From Gemmataceae bacterium (GTDB lineage: Bacteria > Planctomycetota > Planctomycetia > Gemmatales > Gemmataceae): a stretch of DNA of 64,000 bases. Positions 52,289 to 60,340 of the stretch are shown piece after piece; the first letter of the stretch is position 1; every line of letters begins with the position of its first letter. The position numbers and the translations under genes are program-made. Below the pieces are notes generated by a model, which was not told the origin of the DNA, searched no databases, and saw only the letters and a list, made by a program, of their open reading frames with translations. Where the stretch lies: contig LR594584.1 of assembly GCA_901538445.1 (NCBI GenBank), forward strand, positions 2,073,111 through 2,137,110, read 5' to 3'.

Positions 52289-52383
52289 CGGGAGTGTATC
52301 GGAATCGAACCGACTGGGGGCGTTGTTCACACCCCCCACAGGTTTTGAAGACCAGGGCCGGCACCAGCCGTGCGAACACTCCC
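52289..52383 (-). tRNA. selC: tRNA-Sec (TCA), selenocysteine
   Basis: The 95-base gene has the special features of bacterial tRNA-Sec: an 8-base-pair acceptor stem GGGAGTGT/ACACTCCC, a minimal D loop TGGT, anticodon TCA (52346-52348) in loop CTTCAAA, a long variable arm GGGGG...CCCCC, T loop TTCGATT, and G at the discriminator position. CCA is not encoded. One T-T mismatch interrupts the anticodon stem (CTGGT/ACCTG), which is odd and may be a real variant. It reads UGA codons as selenocysteine with SelA, SelB and SelD, none of which is in this window. Confidence 0.86.
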
Positions 52384-52395
52384 GAGGGCGGGGGG

Positions 52396-53316
52396 TTACT
52401 GCGCGGTGATGCTCTCGACGAGCCACTGCCCGGCGGTCGGACCCTTCACCAGCTTCAAGAGGTAGGCGGTCTTCGCGCCGCCGGCCTTCGTCACCTCCAC
52501 CTTGTACCCGTCGCCCGCCGGCGCCACCGACACCGCCTCGGCCCCGCCGCCGATCGCCGACAGCTTCAGTCCGAGTTGCGCCGGGCTGTGGTCGAACCCG
52601 TGCGCCTTGTCGCCGTCGAACGGCGGGGCCAGCGACGCCCGCAGCGCCGGGGCCAGCCCCGCGGCGACCGCCGCGGTCCGCTGCTCGGGGGACAGCGCGT
52701 CCCGGTCGGAGATCGCCGCGGCCACGGCCGTCGCCGCGAACGCCCGGAGCAGCGGGTCGGCCCCGCCCGCGGCCGCCGGGGCCGTTGCGGGCACCGACGA
52801 CAGCGACAGCCAGTCGGCCTTCCACGCGCCGCCCTCGCGGACCATCCGCAGGAAGTACGTCCCGCCGGTGAAGCTGCCGCGGAACACCGCCACGTCGCCG
52901 GCCTGCGACGACTCGGACATCGGTCCCATGCCGGTGAGCTTCGACCCGACCCGCCGCAGCCACGACTCGGCCGCGTCGGCGCTGTACCCCTTCTCCTTGT
53001 CGCTGGGGAACTCGACCGGCAGGCCGACGAGCTTCACGAACCCGGCCGAGAGCTGGCCGGCCTTCGCGGTCCCGGCCCCGACCGCGGTGAGGAAGTCCAC
53101 CGCGTCCTTGCCGACGCCGGCCTTGGTATCGACCCGCTCGGGGGCCTTCACCTCGGGGGCCGGGTTCGTGTTGGCGACCGGGTTCGGGGTCGCGCCGCCG
53201 TCCTTTTTCTCGGCCTTGTCGGACGCGGGCTTCTTCTTGTTGCACGCGGGCAGCGCGAGGCACAGGCCGGCCGCCAGCGCGAGCGCGGCGACGGGGCGGA
53301 ACGATCGGGTGGTCAT
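52396..53316 (-). CDS. Lipoprotein of unknown function
   Basis: A 306-residue protein with a lipoprotein signal peptide (LALAAGLCLALPAC, lipobox Cys at about 25), so it is probably membrane-anchored. A Lys/Asp/Pro-rich linker (KKKPASDKAEKKDGGATPN) is followed by two similar alpha/beta parts: the first contains FRGSFTGGTYFLRMVREGGAWKADWLSL, the second KVEVTKAGGAKTAYLLKLVKGPTAGQWLVESI. Both resemble NTF2-like halves with the closing strand W-x-V/L. ATG 53316 is preceded by GGAG. Function unknown. Confidence 0.75.
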   Translation of the reverse strand: MTTRSFRPVAALALAAGLCLALPACNKKKPASDKAEKKDGGATPNPVANTNPAPEVKAPERVDTKAGVGKDAVDFLTAVGAGTAKAGQLSAGFVKLVGLPVEFPSDKEKGYSADAAESWLRRVGSKLTGMGPMSESSQAGDVAVFRGSFTGGTYFLRMVREGGAWKADWLSLSSVPATAPAAAGGADPLLRAFAATAVAAAISDRDALSPEQRTAAVAAGLAPALRASLAPPFDGDKAHGFDHSPAQLGLKLSAIGGGAEAVSVAPAGDGYKVEVTKAGGAKTAYLLKLVKGPTAGQWLVESITAQ

Positions 53317-53477
53317 GGGTGCGGGCTCCGTCCGGAGTAGAGGGGTCGGGTGTTCGGGGGTGCGGCGGCCGGGGCCGGGCCGGGGAGAGTGAACGGGCCG
53401 GCGACGCGGACGGGGCCGGCCGCTCGACCGCGGCACCCGGCCGGCGGACCCGCGACCGACCCCGTGGTGGTTCTCGC

Positions 53478-54674
53478 TTACTTGCTCAGTTCGACGATCA
53501 GCTTGGCGGCGGCGGTCAGGTCGGTCGCGGTCTTGAGGGTCGGCAGGTCGGCGGCCGCGGCCTTCAGGATCTCGCGGGCCTTCTCGACCTCGTTGCCCTC
53601 CAGCCGCACCACCACGGGGATCTTGAACCCGACCTCCTTGCCGGCCTTGACCAGCGCGTTGGCGATCGTCGCGCAGCTCGCGATCCCGCCGAACACGTTG
53701 ACCAGGATGCCCTTCACCTTGGGGTCCGACAGGATGATGCGGAACGCCTCGATCGCGCCCTCGGCGGTCACGCCGCCGCCCACGTCGAGGAAGTTGGCCG
53801 GGTTGCCCCCGTGGTACTTCACGATGTCCATGGTGCCCATCGCGAGCCCGGCCCCGTTGACCAGGCACCCGATGTTGCCGTCGAGCTGGATGAAGTTCAG
53901 CGCCGCCTTCGCGGCCCGCACTTCGGCCGGGTTCTCCTCGCTCAGGTCGCGGAGCGCCTCGACGTCCTTGTGGCGGAACAGGGCGTTGTCGTCGAAGTCG
54001 ATCTTCGCGTCGAGCACGACCACGTCGCCCTTCTTGGTGACGGCGAGCGGGTTGATCTCGGCGAGGCTCGCGTCCTTGTCGAGGAACACCTTCGACAGCG
54101 CCATCATGATCTTCTCGGCCTTGCCCACCTGCTCGCCGGTGAACCCGAGGTCGTAGGCGACGCGGCGGGCCTGGAACGGGAGCAGGCCGGTCTCGGGCGA
54201 GATGGCGACCTTGAGGATCTTCTCGGGGTGGTGGTGCGCGACCTCCTCGATGTCCATGCCGCCCTCGGCGCTGGCCATGAGGATCGGCACGCCGGAGGCC
54301 CGGTCGAGGACGACGGCGACGTAGAACTCCTTGGCCGGTTCGGCGTCGGCCTGGACGATCAGCGTCTTGATCGGCTGCCCCTCGGGGCCGGTCTGCTTGG
54401 TGACGAGCGGGTGGGCGAGCATCGCGGCGGCGACGGCCTTCGCCTTCTCCTTGGTGGGGCAGAACTTGACCCCGCCGAGCTTGTCGGCGTAGCCCTTGAG
54501 CTGGCCGGCCCCGCGGCCCCCGGCGTGGATCTGCGCCTTGACCATCGCGCCGGTGCCGCCGAGCTGCTCGAACGCGGCGGCGGCCTCGTCCGGGGTGGTG
54601 GCGACGATGTGCCGCGGGATCGTGGCGCCCGCGGCGGCGAGCAGCTCCTTGGCCTGGTACTCGTGAATCTTCAT
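53478..54674 (-). CDS. sucC: Succinyl-CoA synthetase beta subunit (ADP-forming type)
   Basis: A 398-residue TCA-cycle enzyme subunit. The ATP-grasp domain begins KIHEYQAKELLAAAGA and contains MVKAQIHAGGRGAG; Mg-binding and phosphate segments are SLAEINPLAVT and ALNFIQLDGNIGCLVNGAGLAM. The CoA-ligase-type C-terminal domain has NVFGGIASCATIANAL and VVRLEGNEVEKAREIL. The length fits SucC. sucD, usually next, is not adjacent in this window: a lipoprotein lies downstream. ATG 54674 begins the family N-terminus. Confidence 0.96.
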   Translation of the reverse strand: MKIHEYQAKELLAAAGATIPRHIVATTPDEAAAAFEQLGGTGAMVKAQIHAGGRGAGQLKGYADKLGGVKFCPTKEKAKAVAAAMLAHPLVTKQTGPEGQPIKTLIVQADAEPAKEFYVAVVLDRASGVPILMASAEGGMDIEEVAHHHPEKILKVAISPETGLLPFQARRVAYDLGFTGEQVGKAEKIMMALSKVFLDKDASLAEINPLAVTKKGDVVVLDAKIDFDDNALFRHKDVEALRDLSEENPAEVRAAKAALNFIQLDGNIGCLVNGAGLAMGTMDIVKYHGGNPANFLDVGGGVTAEGAIEAFRIILSDPKVKGILVNVFGGIASCATIANALVKAGKEVGFKIPVVVRLEGNEVEKAREILKAAAADLPTLKTATDLTAAAKLIVELSK

Positions 54675-54832
54675 CGGCAACTCCGGCGGCCCGACTGGGG
54701 CGTGCGACAGGGGACGCGATCCCAGCCCGTTATATGCCCCCGGCGGCCGCCCGCACACCGACCCGCGGCGACTCGCGGCCGCCCCCGCGGGCTGGAATTG
54801 GCCGGGCCGCCTGCTACCATGAGGGGGTCCGG

Positions 54833-54905
54833 GCGCCTGTAGCTCAGTCGGTAGAGCACGAGACTTTTAATCTTGTGGTCGAGGGTTCGATCCCCTCCGG
54901 GCGCA
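54833..54905 (+). tRNA. tRNA-Lys (TTT), attachment site of an integrative element
   Basis: Acceptor GCGCCTG/CGGGCGC (one T-G pair), D arm GCTC/GAGC, anticodon stem CGAGA/TCTTG with loop CTTTTAA (anticodon TTT), variable loop TGGTC, T arm GAGGG-TTCGATC-CCCTC, and discriminator A. CCA is not encoded. The recombinase gene of the element runs antisense into its 3' part. Confidence 0.95.
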
Positions 54906-56562
54906 CTTCAGCGGATCGACGCGGGCCGGTGCCAATCAGCGCCGGCCCCTGCATTTCTAGGGCTTTCGTCACACCTGCCCGCCCACCCTCCACAAACTGA
55001 AGGTTGCCAGACGGTGCCAATTGGTGCCCCGCAATGCCCCGCGTCACTACGCCCGGCACTACGCCCAAACGGACAGAATCGTCCGGTTTCGCACCAGTGG
55101 TGCCAGTGGCCCGGAGTGCTTGATTTTGAGGGGAAGACGATACTGGCACGAGGCTCGGGAGCTTGTCCACGGCCCCGGCGAGGTCGTAAAGGCGGCGGTG
55201 CGAGTACCGAGCGGTGAGGAGCGGCGTCGAGTGCCCGGCGAGTTCCTGGGCGGTCCGCAGATCGACCCCGTTCCGCCCCAGCATCGTCAGGTAGGTGTGC
55301 CGCAGCGCGTGGAAGTCGGCGTACTCCGGACCGTCCGGCCCTTCAACCGCGTAGGGGATGCCGACCGCTTCCAGGTCGGCCCGGAGCATCTCGGCCCCGC
55401 GGCGTTCCTTCGCCCACGTCCCGCCCCAGACGGGCACGCCCTCGGGCTTCCCGGCGAGGTACTGCCGGAGCACTTCCGCCACGTCCGCCGGTACGGGTTG
55501 AACCTTGGTCTTGCGGTTCTTGGCGAACCGGGCCGGGAGTGTCACCGTCGGGCCGTCGGGGCTCAGGTCGAAGTCGGCCGGGGTCAGGTTCGCCAGCGCG
55601 TTCGCCCGAAACCCGGTGCCCGACGCGGTGAGGTACAGGTGGAACCGGTCGTTGCCACCGAGCCCGCGGAACGTGCGGTCGCTCGCACGGGTGGCGGTGA
55701 GCAACGCTTGGAGTTCACCCGTCGTCAGTTCTCGCCGGCCCCGGCGGACGTCCACGGCCGTATTCACGAGCGTCAGCGAATCGAGCGGATCGGACCCGAT
55801 CCGCTTCAACTTCACGAGCCAGCGGGCGAACCCGCGGATGGCTACCGTGTACCGGTTCGCGGTCGTCGGCCCGGCCCCCTTGGCACCTTGCTCGGCAATG
55901 TGCTGGACCGTCGCCCGCGGTAGGCGGCGGTTCTTGCCGGTGCCCACGGTCGGCAGCCGGTGCCGTGCCACGAACCGCCGCACGGCGTCCGGGGTGAGCC
56001 CGAGCAACTTCGCTGCGGCCGAGGACGAGAAAACGTCTCCGGGAGGCAGCGCCACGACGCGACTGGGCCGGCGTAGGTCGGCGAGGAACGCGGACACCTT
56101 CGCGGCGTCGAGGTCGGCCGGGTAGACGAACCGGCACGCGGCCATGATGGCGGACACCTTCGCAACCGTGGCCTTGTTGTGCTCCGAGACGTTTCCCTTC
56201 GCGTCGAGGTAGGCGGCGTAGTCCTTCAGGTGCTCGGCGAGCGGCCGCCGTGCGTGCTCTTCCGCGGGATCAATTAGCCCGACCCGGACCCGCGACGCCT
56301 TGCGCTCCAACTCGGCGGCGAGTTGCTCGGTCGCCTTCAGGTCGGCGAACCCCTTGGTCCGCTTCACGGTGCCGTTCGCGCTCCGCAGGTCGAAGTACCA
56401 GCACTTCGACGGCCGCAGGTAGCCTCGCCCGTCCTTCGTGAGCGAACAGAGGATCGACCGGCCGCGGTCCTTCACCCGGACGTGCGGCTTACCCTCGTGG
56501 TCGAGGACGTCGGCGTCCGCGGGGAGCGGGCGGGTGCTGAACAGCTTGAAGGGCTTCGGCAT
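54844..56562 (-). CDS. int: Tyrosine recombinase (integrase)
   Basis: A 572-residue site-specific recombinase. Residues ~105-270 form the SAM-like DNA-binding arm, interrupted by an excisionase-like HTH insertion (SSSAAAKLLGLTPDAVRRFVARHRLPTVG, ~180-215). The catalytic domain (~285-475) shows Arg in TGFRANALANL, Lys, HALRHTYLTML (His-x-x-Arg), AGHSTPLLTARY (His) and the Tyr nucleophile in ARYSHRRLYD. The last ~20 residues (RPEGIEPSTTRLKVSCSTD) are the antisense strand of the tRNA-Lys, so the gene overlaps its own attachment site by 62 bases. An internal HTH in an integrase is unusual. Confidence 0.93.
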   Translation of the reverse strand: MPKPFKLFSTRPLPADADVLDHEGKPHVRVKDRGRSILCSLTKDGRGYLRPSKCWYFDLRSANGTVKRTKGFADLKATEQLAAELERKASRVRVGLIDPAEEHARRPLAEHLKDYAAYLDAKGNVSEHNKATVAKVSAIMAACRFVYPADLDAAKVSAFLADLRRPSRVVALPPGDVFSSSAAAKLLGLTPDAVRRFVARHRLPTVGTGKNRRLPRATVQHIAEQGAKGAGPTTANRYTVAIRGFARWLVKLKRIGSDPLDSLTLVNTAVDVRRGRRELTTGELQALLTATRASDRTFRGLGGNDRFHLYLTASGTGFRANALANLTPADFDLSPDGPTVTLPARFAKNRKTKVQPVPADVAEVLRQYLAGKPEGVPVWGGTWAKERRGAEMLRADLEAVGIPYAVEGPDGPEYADFHALRHTYLTMLGRNGVDLRTAQELAGHSTPLLTARYSHRRLYDLAGAVDKLPSLVPVSSSPQNQALRATGTTGAKPDDSVRLGVVPGVVTRGIAGHQLAPSGNLQFVEGGRAGVTKALEMQGPALIGTGPRRSAEVRPEGIEPSTTRLKVSCSTD

Positions 56563-56574
56563 GTTAACGACCTT

Positions 56575-56630
56575 CTGAGAACGGCCGACCGGCGGGAACG
56601 GTTCTCAGGTCGCAACCCGCCGGTCGGCCG
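56575..56630. promoter_or_regulatory. Paired inverted repeats upstream of the integrase
   Basis: Two interleaved inverted repeats lie in the 350-base gap upstream of the integrase start: CTGAGAAC (56575-56582) with GTTCTCAG (56601-56608), and CGGCCGACCGGCGGG (56582-56596) with CCCGCCGGTCGGCCG (56616-56630). They could be an operator or recombinase arm sites. The rest of the gap to 56912 shows nothing recognisable. Confidence 0.55.
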
Positions 56631-56912
56631 AAAGGTGAGTGGAGTATACCGTGCGGTCCGGAGCGCGCCACGTCGGTTGTGCCCGCCGATGCCGATGCCG
56701 ATGCGACGACGCCAGACGCGACAGCGGGCGGCGTCGCACTGGTCCCCTTCTGGGATAGTGGAAACCCGTTGCCTCAGTTCCGGCAGTCGGATTGCCTCAT
56801 GCGACCGGCAATCCGTCGCCGGACGGATGTGTGCGGCGCGGGCGGTTGTTGACGGGTCGCGTCCGCTCGGGTACTTTCGACCCCGTTCCGACCACACCTC
56901 GGCGGGTCGCCC

Positions 56913-57131
56913 ATGCCACGCACCTTCGCCTCGCTGCTCCTCAGTGTGCTGTTCCTCGGGGGGCATACCCCGTCCCATGCGCAGGACGAGGCGAGCGTCA
57001 CGATCCCCGGCGTCGATCGGAAGATCCCGTCAGACACCAAGGAGCTCGACCTCTCCCGCACGAAGGTGACGGACGCCGGGCTGAAGGAACTCCGCGCCGC
57101 GCTTCCTAGGTGCGACATCTCCGACAAGTAA
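56913..57131 (+). CDS. Small secreted protein with one leucine-rich repeat
   Basis: A 72-residue protein with a signal peptide (TFASLLLSVLFLGGHTPSHAQ). The mature part has a single unit KELDLSRTKVTDAGLKELRAALPRC, which matches the repeat of planctomycete leucine-rich-repeat proteins. One repeat is too little for a stable solenoid, so it may be a fragment or a small exported peptide. It is the only plus-strand gene in this part of the element. Confidence 0.55.
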   Translation: MPRTFASLLLSVLFLGGHTPSHAQDEASVTIPGVDRKIPSDTKELDLSRTKVTDAGLKELRAALPRCDISDK

Positions 57132-57136
57132 CCGCC

Positions 57137-57586
57137 TCAGCGGCCGCGGGGGCCACTCCCGGCCGCGTTCTCCCGGATCGCCAGCGGATGCACCCTGTAC
57201 GTTGACGGCCCCGCGTTCAACCGGCCGCGCCGCACGACTTGCACCAGCCCCATCGCTTCGAGAGACGTCAGCGCGTACCGAACCATGCGCGGCGTCAGCC
57301 CGGCACGGCGTGCGAGGTCGGCTTGTCCGGTGCGGGCGATGCCGGTCGCTGCCTTCGTGTCACGGAACAGGATCAGCCACACCTTCACCTCCGAGCCGGT
57401 CAGGCTTGCCAGCGAGCAGTCGGTGAAGGCGTTCAGCACGGCGAACCGCTCGCCCCGCCCAGCCCGGCGCTTTGACCTCGCAGCCGGTGCGGTGTTCGTG
57501 GGTTCCTCGTCGGGGCGGAGCACGGCGTCGGGCGGGAGCTTCCCGCCGAACTGCTCGTTCACCTCGGTCACAGTCAGCCGTCGCAT
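57137..57586 (-). CDS. Winged-helix DNA-binding protein
   Basis: A 149-residue protein. The segment LTGSEVKVWLILFRDTKAATGIARTGQADLARRAGLTPRMVRYALTSLEAMGLVQVVRRG is a winged helix of the kind found in plasmid and phage replication initiators and regulators. A basic linker (ARSKRRAGRGERF) precedes it. It overlaps the upstream primase-like fragment by 13 bases, so it belongs to the same minus-strand unit. It is likely a replication or regulatory protein of the element. Confidence 0.75.
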   Translation of the reverse strand: MRRLTVTEVNEQFGGKLPPDAVLRPDEEPTNTAPAARSKRRAGRGERFAVLNAFTDCSLASLTGSEVKVWLILFRDTKAATGIARTGQADLARRAGLTPRMVRYALTSLEAMGLVQVVRRGRLNAGPSTYRVHPLAIRENAAGSGPRGR

Positions 57587-57852
57587 CGGCGGCCCCCCTT
57601 CGGTCTGCTGCCCCTCGTGCGGGCCGGCGTCGCGTCGTCGAACCCGGCGACGCTGTTCCGGTTCGCGGCGAAGTGCGCCCGAATCTCCGGCCCGAACGCG
57701 AAGTGCGACAGGTACGCTTCGCGGGACTCGTCGCGGTCGAGCATCGTGCCGTCGGCGTAGGCGGCGAGCAGGTCGGCGTGCCGCACCAGGGCGCGGGGGT
57801 TGTGCTCCCCGCCCAGCACGTACGCGCCGACCCCGAAGGGGGACGTCGTCAC
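57574..57852 (-). CDS. Short protein resembling the N-terminus of a primase-like protein
   Basis: A 92-residue protein starting at GTG 57852. The segment GVGAYVLGGEHNPRALVRHADLLAAYADG and AYLSHFAFGPEIRAHFAANRNSVAGFD look like the start of a larger planctomycete replication (primase-like) protein, but after VAGFD the sequence changes to a basic tail (ARTRGSRPKGGRR) and stops. It may be a truncated copy. It overlaps both neighbours (4 and 13 bases). The family link is from memory and weak. Confidence 0.5.
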   Translation of the reverse strand: MTTSPFGVGAYVLGGEHNPRALVRHADLLAAYADGTMLDRDESREAYLSHFAFGPEIRAHFAANRNSVAGFDDATPARTRGSRPKGGRRCDG

Positions 57853-58742
57853 GGCGGCCCCTCCTGCCCGGGGCGGGAAAGTGGGTCTAGGTTCGTTTTC
57901 CCGTCCCACCCCCCGACGAGTTCGCCGAGCGTCTCCTGCTCCAGCCGCTCCACCTCCAGCAGCCGCGCCCACCGGGCGGGGTCGATGTGGGACTCGATCG
58001 CGGCCAGCACCCGGGCCCGCAGCTCGGACGGCGGGAGGGCGTCGACCTCGGCGCATGCGGTGCCGTGCCGGGTCCGGAACTCCCGCGCCCGGTTGTCGGT
58101 GCTCTTGACCGGCAGGGCGATCAAGTTGTGCCGCTCGAAGTCCTCCCGGCGCACGGCGAGCCGGTGCCAGGAGAACTCCCGCCCGCTGTACCGGGCCAGC
58201 TTCGCCTTCAGGTCGCGCTCGATGTCGAACCCGGACGGGTCGCAGTCGCCGAGGTAGTACGCGTACACCGGCTTGCGGACCTTCGCCCACTGGCCCGCGA
58301 TCTCCCCGACGAACGACAGCGAGGCGTACCCGCGGCACACCTGAAGGGCGACGTCGTACTCCCGGGTGACCGGCTGGACGGTCCCGGCGATGGCGTCCTT
58401 CTCGACGAACACCTCGACGTGGTGCGGCATCTGCGCCCACAGGTTCTTGCGGTACGCGTGGCGGACGGTGTCGCCGAAGTCGTCGAGCCCGGACCAGCTC
58501 GACGGCTTCAGCGTGCTCCGCACGTGATCCACGAGCCACGTCAGCGGCACGTCGCCGGCTTCGCGGAGCTTGGTCATCACGCCCCCGAGCCGCTTGTACT
58601 CCTTCTGAGAGTTGGCGAGCGCGCCGGCGGACACCATCCGGTAGAAGAGCTGGCGGAGGGTCATCGGGCGCTCGGCCTCCAAGGCGGCGACCGCCTGGCG
58701 GCACAGCTCCCGGTTCTTGGTGCGGAACCCGAGCGCGTTCAC
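57849..58742 (-). CDS. TOPRIM protein related to Topo VI A/Spo11
   Basis: A 297-residue protein. The N-terminal part has TLRQLFYRMVSAG, which fits the winged-helix region with catalytic Tyr in Topo VI A/Spo11-type proteins, followed by YKRLGGVMTKLREAGDVPLTWLVD. The TOPRIM part shows the Glu motif VEVFVEKDAIAG and the Asp pair in YYLGDCDPSGFDIERDL. This layout occurs in phage and plasmid homologues that lack a B subunit. It may nick or bind DNA during replication or recombination of the element. It starts with GTG, overlapping the upstream stop by four bases. Confidence 0.72.
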   Translation of the reverse strand: MNALGFRTKNRELCRQAVAALEAERPMTLRQLFYRMVSAGALANSQKEYKRLGGVMTKLREAGDVPLTWLVDHVRSTLKPSSWSGLDDFGDTVRHAYRKNLWAQMPHHVEVFVEKDAIAGTVQPVTREYDVALQVCRGYASLSFVGEIAGQWAKVRKPVYAYYLGDCDPSGFDIERDLKAKLARYSGREFSWHRLAVRREDFERHNLIALPVKSTDNRAREFRTRHGTACAEVDALPPSELRARVLAAIESHIDPARWARLLEVERLEQETLGELVGGWDGKTNLDPLSRPGQEGPP

Positions 58743-59245
58743 GCCGCACCCCCTTCGCTCTCGTCGGGCAGCTCGAACGCGGCCGCAGGGGACTCGACGA
58801 CGCGGAGCACGTCGATCCTCTTGACGTCGTTCCGCTCGACCCCGTCGTCGCCGCGCTGGAGCGCGACCACGAGCCGCACGTGGTACTCCCGGCCGGGCTC
58901 GGGGAACGGGGTCAGGAGCTGCGCGCTGGTCGTCAGCCCGAACGCGGCCAGGTCGCGCTTGGTGTACGCCAGCGCCTTAGGCGAGAACGTCCACGTGCGG
59001 ATGGTCGTCTTCCCGGCGTGCGTCCCGTCGGTAACCTTGAACTTGAGCCGGTAAGCATCGGCCCCGGCCTTCGTGGTCGTGTACTCGCCCCGGACCACGC
59101 GGGCCGGGTACACGCCCGGCGGGAGTGGCGTGAACTGGGGGGCGGGTGCGGCGTCGTCGAACCCGCCGATGCCGCCACCGGCCGGCGGCTTGCCGCTGCC
59201 GTTCCCGTGGCCGTTGTTGCTGCTGAACACGGTCGTGTAATCCAT
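58739..59245 (-). CDS. DUF669-like protein of phage type
   Basis: A 168-residue protein with a flexible Gly/Asn-rich N-terminus (SSNNGHGNGSGKPPAGGG), then a beta-rich domain: PLPPGVYPARVVRGEYTTTKAGADAYRLKFKVTDG and GKTTIRTWTFSPKALAYTKRDLAAFGL. This is the DUF669 pattern of phage and plasmid single-strand DNA-binding-associated proteins. It is the first gene of the cluster formed with the TOPRIM gene, with a four-base overlap. Probably a recombination or replication accessory. Confidence 0.65.
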   Translation of the reverse strand: MDYTTVFSSNNGHGNGSGKPPAGGGIGGFDDAAPAPQFTPLPPGVYPARVVRGEYTTTKAGADAYRLKFKVTDGTHAGKTTIRTWTFSPKALAYTKRDLAAFGLTTSAQLLTPFPEPGREYHVRLVVALQRGDDGVERNDVKRIDVLRVVESPAAAFELPDESEGGAA

Positions 59246-59311
59246 GATCGAAGCTCCGTATGTCGCGCCGCGTGCCCCGGCACCGCGCCGGGGGCACGGG
59301 CGCGGTGTTGG

Positions 59312-59674
59312 TCAGTGGTCGGTGCAGAGTTCGGTGAGGCGGGCGGCCGCGGCGGTGGCGTCGACCAGCGCCCAGACGGACAGCGGGCGGGCGTGGGCGG
59401 CGGGCCGGTTGGAGTTCTTGAACCGGTCGCGGCGGAGGATGCCCGCGTACGCCAAATCCTTGAACACGACGCCAACGAGCTTCGGTGAGACGTCCGCGGG
59501 AATCGTCACGAGCGGCCGCACGTCGTCGGCGCACACCTCGCCCCGGTCGAGGGCGACGCGGAGGGCGGCGGCCGTGCATTCGCGGATGAGGGCGGCGCGG
59601 TGGGCGCGGAGGAGGCCGAGGGCGGCATCGCGGCGGGCTTCCCCGTCGCCGCACGGCGGTGGTAGAACGGCCAT
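59312..59674 (-). CDS. Hypothetical protein, possible winged helix
   Basis: A 120-residue, Ala/Arg-rich helical protein of unknown function. The segment VSPKLVGVVFKDLAYAGILRRDRFKNSNRPAAHARPLSVWAL reads like the second half of a winged helix with a beta-wing. AAGGAAA precedes ATG 59674, a good ribosome-binding site. It lies in the minus-strand module of the element. Confidence 0.6.
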   Translation of the reverse strand: MAVLPPPCGDGEARRDAALGLLRAHRAALIRECTAAALRVALDRGEVCADDVRPLVTIPADVSPKLVGVVFKDLAYAGILRRDRFKNSNRPAAHARPLSVWALVDATAAAARLTELCTDH

Positions 59675-59759
59675 CACGGTTTCCTTTCGTGACGGGTCGG
59701 GTTTGCTTCCCACGGCGGCACCCGGCCCGTCGCCCTTTCAGGTGTGGGTCAACGGGGTG

Positions 59760-60032
59760 TCACTTGCGGGCGGCGCGAAGCGCCTCCCACGTTTCGCGGT
59801 CGGGCGCGCCGGCATCGATCCAGGCACGGATCTCGTCCACCCGCCAGACCACGCGGCCGCCGATGCGGAGCGGCTTCGGCAACTTGCCCGCCACGTCCCA
59901 CGCTCGCACTGTCCGGAGCCCGGCGCAGAGCATCACGGCAAGGCGGCGCGCGTCGGCGACGAGGGCCGGGTGCGGCTGGCCGGCGACTGAATCAGCGGAT
60001 ACAGAGGAACGAAGGGGGAGCACGTCAGCCAC
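59760..60032 (-). CDS. Excisionase/AlpA-like helix-turn-helix protein
   Basis: A 90-residue protein. The segment DARRLAVMLCAGLRTVRAWDVAGKLPKPLRIGGRVVWRVDEIRAWI is the MerR/AlpA-type HTH found in excisionases, with the typical wing GGRVVWRVDEI. It starts at GTG 60032 and overlaps the upstream gene by eight bases. It likely directs excision with the integrase or regulates the element. Confidence 0.82.
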   Translation of the reverse strand: MADVLPLRSSVSADSVAGQPHPALVADARRLAVMLCAGLRTVRAWDVAGKLPKPLRIGGRVVWRVDEIRAWIDAGAPDRETWEALRAARK

Positions 60033-60222
60033 GGATACCCCCCTTCGGTTGCGGGGGACCGGGCAGGCGGTCCGCGGTGGTAATGGGGTGCGGCCGGACG
60101 GATTCGGCGGCGCGGATCAGCCGGCGGAGCAGGTCGACTTCGCGGAGCGCGACGGCCAAGCGTTCCCGCAGAGCGGGGGCGGGCGGGAGGAGTGCGGCAG
60201 ACGGGGGAGTCAGATCAGACAT
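60025..60222 (-). CDS. Small hypothetical protein upstream of the excisionase
   Basis: A 65-residue protein with a helical core (ALRERLAVALREVDLLRRLIRAAES) between Pro-rich ends. GGAGG precedes ATG 60222 at good spacing, so this start is favoured over 60252. Its stop overlaps the excisionase start. Function unknown. Confidence 0.6.
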   Translation of the reverse strand: MSDLTPPSAALLPPAPALRERLAVALREVDLLRRLIRAAESVRPHPITTADRLPGPPQPKGGIRG

Positions 60223-60340
60223 CGGCACCTCCGGGTTGGGTGGTGCCGACATCTCACCAGATGAGGCATGAGACGAACGTGGCTTGCGCCGATCTCACAC
60301 CGTCTCACACGCGGACGAGTTGCACTTGTCCGAGTATGAC

